Of a DNA stretch of 64,000 bases, positions 1-8,589 are shown piece after piece. The translations under genes and the position numbers were made by a program. The DNA lies in the NCBI RefSeq assembly GCF_009208075.1, contig NZ_WFKJ01000007.1, positions 17,562 to 81,561 on the forward strand. Reading direction: 5' to 3'. Position 1 is the first letter of the stretch. Each line of letters opens with the position of its first letter. The notes beneath the pieces are model-generated. The model did no database searches and was not told the DNA's origin. It saw only the letters and a list, made by a program, of their open reading frames with translations. Source of the DNA: Poseidonibacter ostreae (GTDB lineage: Bacteria > Campylobacterota > Campylobacteria > Campylobacterales > Arcobacteraceae).

Positions 1-374
1 CTGATGCTTTTAATCTTTATGATATGTTCGAAACTCATCTTGAAAGTACAAAAGGTGATTTATTAAAAGCTGTAATTGCTTTTTCTAAAGAGTGGAGAAA
101 GGATAAAGTTTTAAGACGATTAGAAGCTATGATGATAGTTTTAAATAAAGATCATATTTTTATTTTATCTGGAAATGGTGATGTTGTTGAACCTGAAGAT
201 GGAGCTATTGCTTCAATTGGTTCTGGTGGAAACTTTGCTATTTCTGCTGCTAGGGCTCTTGCAAAACATTCTGACTTAGATGAAGAAGATGTTGTAAAAG
301 AGTCTTTAATGATTGCAGGTGAACTATGTATTTACACAAATCAAAATATTAAATTATTGAAAATAGAGGACTAA
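1..374 (+). CDS. hslV: ATP-dependent protease subunit HslV (3' part, cut by window start)
   Basis: The reading frame is open from base 3, so this is the C-terminal two thirds of HslV, the threonine-protease half of the HslUV (ClpYQ) complex that degrades misfolded cytoplasmic proteins. The translation reads [13 protein letters not shown] at the window edge and continues with RRLEAMM, the GNGDV segment, AIGSGGNFA and the conserved tail AGELCIYTN, all typical of HslV. The ATG at 24 is internal and not the true start; the catalytic N-terminal Thr lies outside the window. It is followed after 6 bases by hslU, the usual operon order, and its end carries the GAGGA that serves as ribosome binding site for hslU. 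Confidence 0.95.
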   Translation, partial: DAFNLYDMFETHLESTKGDLLKAVIAFSKEWRKDKVLRRLEAMMIVLNKDHIFILSGNGDVVEPEDGAIASIGSGGNFAISAARALAKHSDLDEEDVVKESLMIAGELCIYTNQNIKLLKIED

Positions 375-380
375 TAAAGT

Positions 381-1709
381 ATGGATTTAACACCAAAGCA
401 AATTGTTGCATACTTAGATGATTATATTATTGGACAAACTAATGCTAAAAAAACAATTGCATTAGCTTTAAGAAATAGATATAGAAGAATGAAAGTAGAA
501 CCAGAATTACAAGAAGAGATAATGCCAAAAAATATTCTTATGATTGGTAGTACTGGTATTGGTAAAACTGAAATTGCAAGAAGATTAGCAAAAATGATGT
601 CATTACCATTTGTAAAAGTTGAAGCTAGTAAATATACTGAAGTTGGATTTGTAGGTCGTGATGTTGAGTCAATGATTAGAGATTTAGTATATGAATCAAT
701 AAATATTGTAACAAGAGAATATGAAGACAAAATCAAAGATAAAATTGAAGATGAAGTTCATAAAAAAATTATAGAAATACTTGTACCTCCACTTCCACAA
801 ACTGCTACAGATAATGCAAAAGAGTCATTTATCAAAACATATAATGTGATGGAGAAAAAACTTCTTGATGGCTCTTTAGATGATAAAAAAATTGAAATAG
901 AAGTTTCTAAAAAAGCACATGTAGAAATTTTAGATTCTAATATGCCAATGGATATGAGTTCAATGCAAGAAAGCTTAAATAAAATGCTTGGCGGACTTAA
1001 TAAAGATAAAATTAAAAAAGAAGTTAGTATAAAAGATGCAAAGGTTTTATTAAGAGATGAAGCTAGTGAATCTTTACTTGACCAAGAAGCTATTAAAATT
1101 GAAGCTGTTAAAAGAGCTGAAAATGGTGGAATTGTATTTTTAGATGAAATTGATAAAATTGCATCTGGTAAAACTAATCAAAATCAAGATCCAAGTAAAG
1201 AGGGTGTTCAAAGAGATTTATTACCTATTGTTGAAGGTAGTACTGTTCAGACTAAATTTGGTCAAGTTAAAACTGACCATATCTTATTTATTGCAGCTGG
1301 TGCATTCCATGTTTCAAAACCAAGTGATTTATTACCAGAATTACAAGGAAGATTTCCTTTAAGAGTTGAACTTGAATCATTAGATGAAGAATCTTTATAT
1401 AAAATTTTAACTAATACAAAAAACTCTTTATTAAAACAGTATCAAGCACTATTAGCTGTTGAAGAAGTAGAATTAGAGTTTGATGATAGTGCAATTAGAG
1501 CCTTTGGAAAGTATTCTGTAACAGCAAATGAAATGACTGAAGATATAGGTGCTAGAAGATTACATACTGTAATTGAAAAAGTTATTGAAGATATCTCTTT
1601 TGAAGCGAATGAAAAAAAAGGTGAGAAAGTAATCATAACAAAAACTTTAGTTGAAGATAAACTAGATGAGATTGTAGATAACGAAGATACAGCCAGATAT
1701 ATACTGTAG
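381..1709 (+). CDS. hslU: ATP-dependent protease ATPase subunit HslU
   Basis: AAA+ unfoldase (442 aa) that forms a hexameric ring on HslV, unfolding substrates and feeding them to the protease. Visible motifs are the N-terminal LTPKQIVAYLDDYIIGQ, Walker A GSTGIGKT at residues 56-63 (most homologs have GPTGVGKT), the pore motif around YTEVGFVGRDVE, Walker B FLDEIDKI with D255-E256, an I-domain in the middle, and the C-terminal sensor-2 GARRLHT. The C-terminal tail ends RYIL, the segment that docks into HslV. Length is normal for the family. The start codon is 10 bases after a GAGGA within the end of hslV, so the two are probably co-translated. Confidence 0.97.
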   Translation: MDLTPKQIVAYLDDYIIGQTNAKKTIALALRNRYRRMKVEPELQEEIMPKNILMIGSTGIGKTEIARRLAKMMSLPFVKVEASKYTEVGFVGRDVESMIRDLVYESINIVTREYEDKIKDKIEDEVHKKIIEILVPPLPQTATDNAKESFIKTYNVMEKKLLDGSLDDKKIEIEVSKKAHVEILDSNMPMDMSSMQESLNKMLGGLNKDKIKKEVSIKDAKVLLRDEASESLLDQEAIKIEAVKRAENGGIVFLDEIDKIASGKTNQNQDPSKEGVQRDLLPIVEGSTVQTKFGQVKTDHILFIAAGAFHVSKPSDLLPELQGRFPLRVELESLDEESLYKILTNTKNSLLKQYQALLAVEEVELEFDDSAIRAFGKYSVTANEMTEDIGARRLHTVIEKVIEDISFEANEKKGEKVIITKTLVEDKLDEIVDNEDTARYIL

Positions 1710-1769
1710 TTTTGAAATTAATAATCTTTTAGATAGAATAAACTATTAAAGAAATTTAGGAGATTTTAT

Positions 1770-2075
1770 ATGAATATAATTACATTTTGTGAAATTGATG
1801 ATTCATTATTTAATGATGATCATAAAGTTGAACATTTTCATAGTGGCGTGAGTGAAAAAGCAGATATTATAATTTTGAATATTGATTCAATTTTTGAATT
1901 TGAAGAAAATAAATCTGAAGTTTGTAAAGTAAAGTCTGTTTCTGTAGCCGTTATTGATGATGAAGAAGATTATGATGCATTTAAAAACTTTGGTATTGAT
2001 GCATGGATTTTAAATTCTGATTTATCTGAAATAAATGGATTATTAAACTTACTTGAAAAAAGGTTTTTAGTATAA
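1770..2075 (+). CDS. Small acidic protein of unknown function, possible receiver-like remnant
   Basis: A 101-residue cytoplasmic protein rich in Asp and Glu, with no signal peptide or membrane segment. A clear ribosome binding site (TTTAGGAGAT) precedes the ATG. I do not recognise the family. The C-terminal half (VAVIDDEEDYDAFKNFGID followed by an amphipathic LNLLEKRF helix) resembles the last beta-alpha units of a response-regulator receiver, but no phospho-acceptor arrangement can be made out, so this is only a fold guess. The gene sits between hslU and tatD and its stop codon overlaps the proposed non-canonical start of tatD (sequence ATAA), implying translational coupling. Confidence 0.75.
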   Translation: MNIITFCEIDDSLFNDDHKVEHFHSGVSEKADIIILNIDSIFEFEENKSEVCKVKSVSVAVIDDEEDYDAFKNFGIDAWILNSDLSEINGLLNLLEKRFLV

Positions 2076-2860
2076 TTATAGATACACATTGTCATTTAGA
2101 CAACAAACAATATTATGAAGATGTTGATGCAGTAATTAAAAATGCCTTAGATCATAATGTAAAAGGCTTTTTAATTCCTGGTGCTGATTTTAATGATCTT
2201 CCACAAGCTATTAAGCTTGCTGAAAAATATGATGAAGTATTTTTTGCTGTTGGAATTCATCCTTATGATATTCATATGTATGATGAAAAAGTTTTAGAAG
2301 AGTATATTAATCATCCTAAATGTATTGCCGTAGGTGAGTGTGGTTTAGATTATTTTAGACTTCCTGAAGATGAAGAAGAAAAAAAAGCTAATATCGCAAA
2401 ACAAAAAGAAGTTTTCATAGCTCAAATAGAGTTTGCTAAAAAAGTAAATAAACCTTTAATTGTTCACGTTCGAGAAGCTTCAAATGATTCAAAGCAGATA
2501 TTAATTGATTATGATACAAAGCAAGTAGGTGGAGTACTTCACTGTTATAATGCAAGTGAGCATTTACTACCACTAGCTGAGCATAATTTTTACTTTGGAA
2601 TAGGTGGTGTTTTAACTTTTAAAAATGCTAAAAAACTAATAGAGGTTTTACCTAAAATCCCAAAAGATAAACTAATTATAGAAACAGATGGACCTTATTT
2701 AACTCCTCATCCTTTTAGAGGAAAAAGAAATGAACCTTACTATACAGTTTTTGTAGCTGATAAAATGGCTGAATTATTAGAAATGACTAGAGAAGAGATT
2801 GATAATCTTACTACAAAAAATGCTATTAAATTATTTAAAGAGTTTTCTAGCCTATCTTAA
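2072..2860 (+). CDS. tatD: TatD-family metal-dependent hydrolase/DNase with a non-canonical start codon
   Basis: TIM-barrel metallohydrolase of the TatD family (3'-5' exonuclease activity on DNA/RNA in the family). Reading upstream of the first ATG (2276) the frame stays open and gives IIIDTHCHLD at its start, the family N-terminus with the metal-binding HxH (H6, H8 counting ATA as residue 1). Later motifs are VGIHPYD, AVGECGLDY, IVHVREA, LHCYNA and the ETDGPYLTP metal site, so the barrel is complete at 262 aa. No ATG, GTG or TTG occurs in frame between the upstream in-frame stop (2054-2056) and 2276; the start must be ATA at 2072 or ATT at 2075, about 8 or 11 bases after an AAGG. The ATA overlaps the preceding stop codon in an ATAA junction. 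Starting at 2276 would delete the active site. Confidence 0.88.
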   Translation: MIIDTHCHLDNKQYYEDVDAVIKNALDHNVKGFLIPGADFNDLPQAIKLAEKYDEVFFAVGIHPYDIHMYDEKVLEEYINHPKCIAVGECGLDYFRLPEDEEEKKANIAKQKEVFIAQIEFAKKVNKPLIVHVREASNDSKQILIDYDTKQVGGVLHCYNASEHLLPLAEHNFYFGIGGVLTFKNAKKLIEVLPKIPKDKLIIETDGPYLTPHPFRGKRNEPYYTVFVADKMAELLEMTREEIDNLTTKNAIKLFKEFSSLS

Positions 2861-2895
2861 AAAGGATATCTAGTAATACTAAAATAGGATGTTAT

Positions 2896-4281
2896 TTGAA
2901 TAAGATATTATTAATTATATTTTTATCTCTTAGCTCCTTTTCTTTTAATTTAAGTGCAGTTGCATTTACAAAAAAAGATTATCAGGTTTTAAAAGATTTA
3001 GATATAGAAAAATCTTTTGTACATGATGAACATCTTCAAGATTTATATAATGAACTATCAAATAAAAACCATTTATATATATACAAAAGAAATTTAAAAA
3101 AATCATCAATCTATATTTCAAAAATAAAAGAAGTTTTAAATCAAGAGGGTTTACCCTCAAGCTTTTTATACTTATCAATGGCAGAATCAAATTTTAGAGT
3201 TGATGCTAAATCTTCAACAAATGCTCTTGGCTTATGGCAATTTATGCCTCAAACTGCGAAAATATATAATTTGAGAAATGATGAATATGTTGATGAGCGA
3301 TTAGATTTTATTAAATCAACACATGCAGCTTCAAAATATTTAGGAGCACATTATAAGAGATTTGGTAAATGGTATTTAGCAATTTTGGCATATAATTGTG
3401 GTGAGGGTAGAGTAATTGAAGCACTTACAAGAGCTAGTATTGATAAATATATAGAACGTTATCCTGATAAAAAAAACTCTTTAAAAATTAAAGAGTACAG
3501 AAATATTATCAAAGAGTATTTACGAACTAAAAAAAATTTTTATAAAATCAACAATATCTATAAAGATTTAGGAGATTTAAATATTCATGTAACTGCACGA
3601 GATCTTTTAAAAATACAAGAAAAATTAGATAGACAATACTTACCAAGAGAAAGTCGTATTTACTTAAGAAAAATTGTAGTTTTAGCAATGATAGCTAATA
3701 GAAACTTTTTAAAAAAAGGTTATATTTTTGATAGAGATATAAACTCTACAATTACAACTGTAAAATTAAAAGGTGGATTACACTTAAGAAGTATTTCAAA
3801 AGTATTAAATATGAAATATAGTACTTTATCAAAAATGAATTTGCATATAAAACAGCAGATTTTGCCTTTTGATGTAAAAAGTTATGATGTTAATATTCCT
3901 TATTCTAAATTAGGTATTTATAGTAAAAATAAAAATAAAATAAAAAATGAATCTTTTGTAATTTATAGAGTAAAAAAAGGTGATACTTTATCAAGTATTG
4001 CATATAAATATAAAGTAAAATATAGTTTAATAAAAAAGTTTAATGAATTGAAATCAAATCGTTTATCTTTAAAACAAAAACTTGTTATTCCTGTTATTAA
4101 AAATAAGTCAAAAAACACAAGAAGAAAAATAGCAAATAAGAGATTGTATAAAGTAAAAAAAGGCGATTCTTTAAGTACAATTGCACATAAATTTAATATT
4201 AGTGTAAAAAAAATAAAAAAAGACAATAGTCTAAAATCAAATAAAATAAAAATTGGAGATAAAATTGCAATATATAAATAA
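2896..4281 (+). CDS. mltD: Membrane-bound lytic murein transglycosylase, MltD type, with LysM repeats
   Basis: Cleaves peptidoglycan glycan strands to 1,6-anhydro-muropeptides in the periplasm. The start is TTG, 6 bases after AGGA. A signal peptide (about residues 1-22, ending LSAVAF) leads to a lysozyme-like SLT domain with the catalytic glutamate in LSMAESNF and the family motifs [10 protein letters not shown] and AYNCGEGRV. Two C-terminal LysM modules follow, beginning [13 protein letters not shown] and [13 protein letters not shown], which bind peptidoglycan. Length (461 aa) suits MltD. Lys and Ile content is very high in the linker, as expected in this AT-rich genome. The 3' end overlaps the start of rlpA by 17 bases, so the two wall enzymes are probably translated together. 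Confidence 0.9.
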   Translation: MNKILLIIFLSLSSFSFNLSAVAFTKKDYQVLKDLDIEKSFVHDEHLQDLYNELSNKNHLYIYKRNLKKSSIYISKIKEVLNQEGLPSSFLYLSMAESNFRVDAKSSTNALGLWQFMPQTAKIYNLRNDEYVDERLDFIKSTHAASKYLGAHYKRFGKWYLAILAYNCGEGRVIEALTRASIDKYIERYPDKKNSLKIKEYRNIIKEYLRTKKNFYKINNIYKDLGDLNIHVTARDLLKIQEKLDRQYLPRESRIYLRKIVVLAMIANRNFLKKGYIFDRDINSTITTVKLKGGLHLRSISKVLNMKYSTLSKMNLHIKQQILPFDVKSYDVNIPYSKLGIYSKNKNKIKNESFVIYRVKKGDTLSSIAYKYKVKYSLIKKFNELKSNRLSLKQKLVIPVIKNKSKNTRRKIANKRLYKVKKGDSLSTIAHKFNISVKKIKKDNSLKSNKIKIGDKIAIYK

Positions 4282-5161
4282 ATTTTTAAAATACGGAACA
4301 ATAACTAGTTTAGTAATAGTAGCATTTTTAATAACAGGTTGTTCATCAAAAAAATATAAAGTAAGCTCTTCTGATATAAATAAGATATATAAAAATACAT
4401 CAAATAGTAAAATTAGAAATTCAAAAGCAATGCATAGAGCAACACTTCGTCCTTATACAGTATTTGGAGAGAGATATTATCCTTTTATAGCAAACGTAAA
4501 TGATGAGTTTACAGGAATTGCATCTTGGTATGGGCCAAATTTTCATGCTAAAAAGACTTCAAATGGTGAAACTTATGATATGTATGCATTAACTGCTGCA
4601 CATAAGACTCTGCCTATGAATACAGTTGTAAGAGTTGATAATCTTGAAAATGGTAAGAATGTAGTTGTACGAATTAATGATAGAGGACCTTTTGTTGATG
4701 GAAGAATTATTGATTTATCAAATACAGCTGCACATGCAATTGATATGGTAAGAAAAGGTACTGCAAGGGTAAAAATAACTGTTTTAGGATATAATGGCGA
4801 AATACAAAATTATAATGCTCCTATTAAGCAAGCATATAAAGCACCTATTGTTCCTAAGAAAGTAGTTCCAGTAGTTAATCCAATTACTCCTGTTTCTTCA
4901 ATGGCAATAGAAGAGAAAACTATAATTCATGATAATTATAATTTACAAGTTGGTGCTTTTTCTAAACTTGAGGGTGCATTACAAACAAAAAGAAAATATG
5001 AAACAATGTTAAATAATCAATATAAAATTGATATTGTAAAAGTAGTTTCTAATGATAGATTTTTACATAAAGTTTTAATTAGAGGTTTTAATTCACAAAA
5101 TCAAGCACAAATATTTAAAGATTCAAATGGCTTAAATAGTGCAATTATAATAAGAAAATAG
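4265..5161 (+). CDS. rlpA: Septal ring lytic transglycosylase RlpA family lipoprotein with SPOR domain
   Basis: Outer-membrane-anchored lipoprotein with a double-psi beta-barrel and a SPOR domain; family members cut denuded glycan strands at division sites. I choose the TTG at 4265 rather than the one at 4253 because GGAG lies 6 bases upstream of 4265. The N-terminus is a lipoprotein signal with lipobox LITGC. The RlpA domain spans roughly residues 80-175 ([40 protein letters not shown] with the catalytic-type Asp, and IDLSNTAA). After a Pro/Val-rich linker the final 75 residues ([13 protein letters not shown]...) are SPOR, which binds denuded peptidoglycan. It follows mltD directly, a pairing seen in other Campylobacterota. 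Confidence 0.92.
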   Translation: MQYINKFLKYGTITSLVIVAFLITGCSSKKYKVSSSDINKIYKNTSNSKIRNSKAMHRATLRPYTVFGERYYPFIANVNDEFTGIASWYGPNFHAKKTSNGETYDMYALTAAHKTLPMNTVVRVDNLENGKNVVVRINDRGPFVDGRIIDLSNTAAHAIDMVRKGTARVKITVLGYNGEIQNYNAPIKQAYKAPIVPKKVVPVVNPITPVSSMAIEEKTIIHDNYNLQVGAFSKLEGALQTKRKYETMLNNQYKIDIVKVVSNDRFLHKVLIRGFNSQNQAQIFKDSNGLNSAIIIRK

Positions 5162-5169
5162 GGTTAAGA

Positions 5170-5742
5170 ATGGTAGAACAAAATAGAAAAACAAAAGAAA
5201 CAGATATTAAATGTAAACTAGATGTAAATGGTAGTGGAAAGTCTAATATTAATACTGGTGTAGGTTTTTTTGACCATATGTTAGAAGCTTTATCAAAACA
5301 TAGTGGAATTGATATCGATTTATCTTGTGATGGGGATTTACATATTGATGCACACCACACAGTTGAAGATTGTGGAATTGTTTTAGGAAAAGCCTTAAAA
5401 CAAGAAATATTTCCTATTGAAGCAGTTGAAAGATATGGAAATGCAACCGTTGTAATGGATGAAGCAGCAACTACTTGTGCCTTAGATTTATCAAATAGAC
5501 CTTATTTAGTTTATGAAGTAAATGTAAGTGGAAAAGTTGGAGATTTTGATGTTGAATTAGCTGAAGAGTTTTTTCACGCCTTAAGTGGAAATGCTGGATT
5601 AACTGTTCATATTATTCAAGATAGAGGAAGAAATAAACACCATATTTTAGAAGCAAGTTTTAAAGCCTTTGCTGTGGCCTTACGTCGAGCACTAGTTAAA
5701 AATGAAAGATTAGGAATTCCTAGTACAAAGGGTGTTTTATGA
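5170..5742 (+). CDS. hisB: Imidazoleglycerol-phosphate dehydratase
   Basis: Sixth step of histidine biosynthesis: dehydrates D-erythro-imidazoleglycerol phosphate to imidazole acetol-phosphate. The 190-residue monofunctional form is complete, with the two metal-binding motifs DAHHTVED and HHILEASFKAFA, plus GVGFFDHM and the middle AEEFFHAL. It lacks the N-terminal histidinol-phosphatase fusion found in enterobacteria. It lies inside an envelope operon, 8 bases after rlpA and overlapping kdsC by ATGA, with no other his gene in the window. The ribosome site is weak (GGGTTAAGA), which suggests coupling to upstream translation. Confidence 0.96.
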   Translation: MVEQNRKTKETDIKCKLDVNGSGKSNINTGVGFFDHMLEALSKHSGIDIDLSCDGDLHIDAHHTVEDCGIVLGKALKQEIFPIEAVERYGNATVVMDEAATTCALDLSNRPYLVYEVNVSGKVGDFDVELAEEFFHALSGNAGLTVHIIQDRGRNKHHILEASFKAFAVALRRALVKNERLGIPSTKGVL

Positions 5743-6236
5743 TTGAACTTATTGTATTAGATGTTGATGGTACATTAACAAATGGACAAATAACATATAC
5801 TAATTCAGGAGATGAGTTAAAATCTTTTGATGTAGCAGATGGTTTAGCAGTAGCAACTTGGACAAAAAAGCTTGGAAAAAAAGCTGCTATTATTACAGGA
5901 AGAAACTCTTTAATTGTTGAACGTCGTGCTAAAGATTTAAAAATAGAACACTTACATCAAGGAATTCATAATAAAGATGAAGTCTTACAAAAAATTCTTG
6001 ATGATGAGGGACTTTCATGGAATCAAGTTGCAGCAATTGGTGATGATTTAAATGACTATAAAATGCTCAAAAAAGCAGGACTTTCATTTACTCCTTTAAA
6101 TGGAACACAATACTTAAAAGATTTTGTACATGTAGTTTGTAAAAATCAAGGTGGTAGTGGAGCTGTTAGAGAAATGATTGAGCATATTTGTAAAGAAGAT
6201 GGACTTGAAGAGGATTTTTTAAACGCATGGATATAA
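5739..6236 (+). CDS. kdsC: 3-deoxy-D-manno-octulosonate 8-phosphate phosphatase KdsC
   Basis: HAD-superfamily phosphatase removing phosphate from KDO-8-phosphate to give KDO for the lipopolysaccharide inner core. The nucleophile motif LDVDGTLTNG lies at the N-terminus, then SFDVADGLAV, the motif II region ITGRNS, and the motif III/IV region AAIGDDLNDYKML. The size (165 aa) is that of cap-less KdsC. The ATG overlaps the hisB stop (ATGA), and lptC begins 10 bases before its end. Genes for lipopolysaccharide precursor synthesis and lipopolysaccharide transport are therefore translated in sequence. Confidence 0.93.
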   Translation: MIELIVLDVDGTLTNGQITYTNSGDELKSFDVADGLAVATWTKKLGKKAAIITGRNSLIVERRAKDLKIEHLHQGIHNKDEVLQKILDDEGLSWNQVAAIGDDLNDYKMLKKAGLSFTPLNGTQYLKDFVHVVCKNQGGSGAVREMIEHICKEDGLEEDFLNAWI

Positions 6237-6760
6237 AGTTTTTTAATTATTCATTATTGCTTTTAGCTGTTGGAGCATATTTTATTCCAGTTGATAATGT
6301 AGCTAAGAATAGTGATATTAAAGATATTCCCTTAGTAATATTTGAAAAGCCATTAATGTATACATTAAATGATAAAAACTTATCAAGAGTAGTTGATGCA
6401 AGTCATGCAGTAAGATATAAATCAAGAGATGAAATGTATGATGCTAATATTCTTTTGAAAAATAATTTAGAAGAAAAAGATTATAAAGTTGAAACTTTAA
6501 AGGCTCAAGTTATTATAAAAAAAGGTGATGATTTAACATTACGAAAAGATGTTAAATATAATAGAGATGATTTTATAAATCTAAATACTGACGCCTTAGA
6601 TTATAATATAATAACAAAAGTAGCAAAAAATAGTGTGCCTTATGATGGGTATTATTATAACAATACTATAAAAGGCACAAACTTATATTTAGATGGAACA
6701 AAAAATTATATGAAATCTAATAAAGTTCATTTTGAAGTAGAAGTAAAAAATAAAAAATAA
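6227..6760 (+). CDS. lptC: LPS export ABC transporter periplasmic protein LptC
   Basis: A 177-residue bitopic protein: a single N-terminal transmembrane segment (about residues 6-20) and a periplasmic beta-jellyroll expected to bridge LptBFG to LptA in the lipopolysaccharide transport machine. Sequence identity in this family is low; the call rests on the architecture (TM anchor, then alternating beta segments such as VETLKAQVIIKKGD, LTLRKDVKYNRD and INLNTDALDYN typical of OstA-like folds) and on its place between kdsC and lptA. It overlaps kdsC by 10 bases and ends 9 bases before lptA. Confidence 0.87.
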   Translation: MDIKFFNYSLLLLAVGAYFIPVDNVAKNSDIKDIPLVIFEKPLMYTLNDKNLSRVVDASHAVRYKSRDEMYDANILLKNNLEEKDYKVETLKAQVIIKKGDDLTLRKDVKYNRDDFINLNTDALDYNIITKVAKNSVPYDGYYYNNTIKGTNLYLDGTKNYMKSNKVHFEVEVKNKK

Positions 6761-6769
6761 AGGTAAACA

Positions 6770-7255
6770 ATGAAGTTTTTAGCAGGTTTATTAGTATGTT
6801 CAACACTTTTATTAGCACAAACACAACAGCTTATAATTGATGCACAAAATTTTGAAGCAAATGATAAAAAAGGTATTTCAACTTTTACAGGAAATGTTAA
6901 AATACAAATGGGAAAAGATAGATTAAATGCCCAAAAAGTAGATATATATTTTGTTACTAAGAAAGGAAGTACAGGAAAGGTTCCTTCAAAATATATAGCA
7001 ACAGGAAAAGTAGATTTTGAAATTGTAACAGATGTAAAACATTATGCGGGAAAAGGAGATAAAGTTATATATTCTCCAATAAAGCAAGAGTATACAATAC
7101 TTGGAAATGGCTTTTTACAAGAAAAAAATGATGATAAAAAGATTTATGGTGAAAAGATTTATGTAAATCAATTATCAGGTGAAGCAAAAGTAAATGGAAG
7201 TGGTAATAAACCAGTAAGATTTATTATAAATATTGAGCGTGGCTCACAAAAGTAA
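6770..7255 (+). CDS. lptA: LPS transport periplasmic protein LptA
   Basis: Soluble periplasmic protein (161 aa) that forms the beta-jellyroll bridge carrying lipopolysaccharide to LptD in the outer membrane. A signal peptide covers about residues 1-16 (MKFLAGLLVCSTLLLA). The OstA-type repeats are visible: LIIDAQNFEANDKKGISTF, TGNVKIQMGKDRLNAQKV, VIYSPIKQEYTILGNG and EKIYVNQLSGEAKVNGS. It follows lptC after 9 bases with an AAAGG ribosome site and is followed 12 bases later by engB, in the same order as in other Campylobacterota. Confidence 0.92.
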   Translation: MKFLAGLLVCSTLLLAQTQQLIIDAQNFEANDKKGISTFTGNVKIQMGKDRLNAQKVDIYFVTKKGSTGKVPSKYIATGKVDFEIVTDVKHYAGKGDKVIYSPIKQEYTILGNGFLQEKNDDKKIYGEKIYVNQLSGEAKVNGSGNKPVRFIINIERGSQK

Positions 7256-7267
7256 GGAAAATATTAA

Positions 7268-7870
7268 ATGAGAATAGTTGAAGCAAATTTTATGGAATCA
7301 GCTCAAAGCATTCAGGACTCACCAAGTCCAGATAAAGCAGAAGTTGCTTTTTTAGGTAGATCAAATGTAGGAAAATCCTCTTTATTAAATACATTAACAC
7401 ATAGAAAAGGTTTAGCTAAGTCATCATCAACTCCTGGTAAAACTCAACTAATTAACTATTTTAATATTAAGTTTAAAACTGATAAAGAAGAAGTTCCTTT
7501 TCTTTATGCAAGATTTGTGGATTTACCTGGATTTGGTTATGCAAAAGTTTCTAAAAGTTTAAAAAAAGATTGGAATTCTAATTTAACAGGTTATTTAGAG
7601 CAAAGACAATGTTTACAGATTTTTGTACACTTAATTGATTCTAGACATACTGATTTACCAATTGATAAAAATGTTGATGAGTTTTTAAAAGCTAATAAAA
7701 GAGGCGATCAAATTATTATTAATGCATTTACAAAAATAGATAAATTAAAACAAAATGATTTACAAAAATTAAAAAGAGAAAATCCTGATGGGATATTTAT
7801 CTCTAATTTAAAGAAAAAGGGTGTAGAAGCTCTTCAAAATAGAATTACGGAGTACTTATTTGGAAGTTAA
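7268..7870 (+). CDS. engB: Ribosome biogenesis GTP-binding protein YihA/YsxC (EngB)
   Basis: TRAFAC-class GTPase (200 aa) needed for assembly of the large ribosomal subunit. All GTPase motifs are present: G1 GRSNVGKSS, G2 around SSSTPGKTQ, G3 DLPGFGYA, and a G4 motif written as TKIDKL (normally TKxD). The N-terminal VEANFMESAQS segment is also typical. The last codons overlap the start of the following acetyltransferase gene by 11 bases. Confidence 0.96.
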   Translation: MRIVEANFMESAQSIQDSPSPDKAEVAFLGRSNVGKSSLLNTLTHRKGLAKSSSTPGKTQLINYFNIKFKTDKEEVPFLYARFVDLPGFGYAKVSKSLKKDWNSNLTGYLEQRQCLQIFVHLIDSRHTDLPIDKNVDEFLKANKRGDQIIINAFTKIDKLKQNDLQKLKRENPDGIFISNLKKKGVEALQNRITEYLFGS

Positions 7871-8321
7871 GTTTTATAAGCCTGATGTAACTTCAATAGC
7901 TTCAATGCAAGAGCTTGTTAAAGCAGAAGTTGAAAATGGGAATATTCTTTTAAGAACTGAAGATGAAATGGCTAATACAATTAGATCATATACAATTGTA
8001 GAAGTTGATGGTGTTATGGCAGGTTTTACAGCTTTGCATATTCACTCTGCACGACTTGCTGAAGTTAGAAGTTTAGTTGTATCTAAAAAGTTTAGAGGCT
8101 TAGACCTTGGCTTAAGACTTGTTGAAGAGTGTATTAAAGAAGGAAGAGTATATAAGTTAGAACAAGTATTATCCTTAACTTATGCACAAAGTTTTTTCGA
8201 AAAAGCAGGCTTTCGAGTAATTGAAAAAGAAGCCATTCCTGAACATAAAATATGGGCTGATTGTATTCGTTGTAAACATTTTCCTGTTTGTGATGAAATT
8301 GCAATGGTCTTTGATTTATAA
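7860..8321 (+). CDS. GNAT-family N-acetyltransferase, ArgA-like
   Basis: A 153-residue acetyltransferase resembling the short N-acetylglutamate synthases that stand alone in many Campylobacterota; the substrate is inferred from that resemblance only. The acetyl-CoA-binding motif A is AEVRSLVVSKKFRGLDLGLRL and the C-terminal part has YAQSFFEKAGF. A cysteine group near the end (DCIRCKHFPVC) could bind metal. The start is TTG with GGAG 7 bases upstream, inside the end of engB. This is the last gene of the envelope operon, directly followed by a terminator. Confidence 0.82.
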   Translation: MEVKFYKPDVTSIASMQELVKAEVENGNILLRTEDEMANTIRSYTIVEVDGVMAGFTALHIHSARLAEVRSLVVSKKFRGLDLGLRLVEECIKEGRVYKLEQVLSLTYAQSFFEKAGFRVIEKEAIPEHKIWADCIRCKHFPVCDEIAMVFDL

Positions 8322-8370
8322 AAAAAGGCTAACAATCTATTAAACATTATAGATTAATAGCCTTTTTATT
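8322..8370 (+). terminator. Strong intrinsic terminator after the envelope operon
   Basis: Long hairpin beginning right after the stop codon: a 19-base arm (8322-8340, AAAAAGGCTA then AATCTAT) pairs with 8349-8367 with two mismatches, an 8-base loop, and a T-rich 3' arm ending CCTTTTTATT. The A-rich 5' side lets it act in both directions. Confidence 0.85.
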
Positions 8371-8589
8371 TCATAAATTTAAAAAATAATTTTATACTTT
8401 TTATAATCTCAAAAAAAGTAATTAATCCATAATCACAAGTAAATAGTTTTATATAAGCAATAATCACTCAAATTTAAACTTTTTTATATAATATAATAAT
8501 ATATTTAGATATTTATAATTTATTTATAACTTGTTAAAATAAGAAAAATAGTTAAGTACTATTTAATAAGATTTTACTAGGAAATAAAT
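8371..8589. other. AT-rich intergenic stretch, no gene seen
   Basis: About 220 bases of almost pure A and T between the operon terminator and the Sel1-repeat gene. It must hold the promoter for that gene. Several TATAAT-like hexamers occur (for example around 8490), but none is clearly better placed than the rest. A weak AGGAAA precedes the next start. Confidence 0.5.

Noticed and set aside
2276..2860. tatD starting at ATG 2276
   Set aside because: Would remove the conserved N-terminal IDTHCHLD and 68 residues of TIM barrel that are clearly coded upstream.
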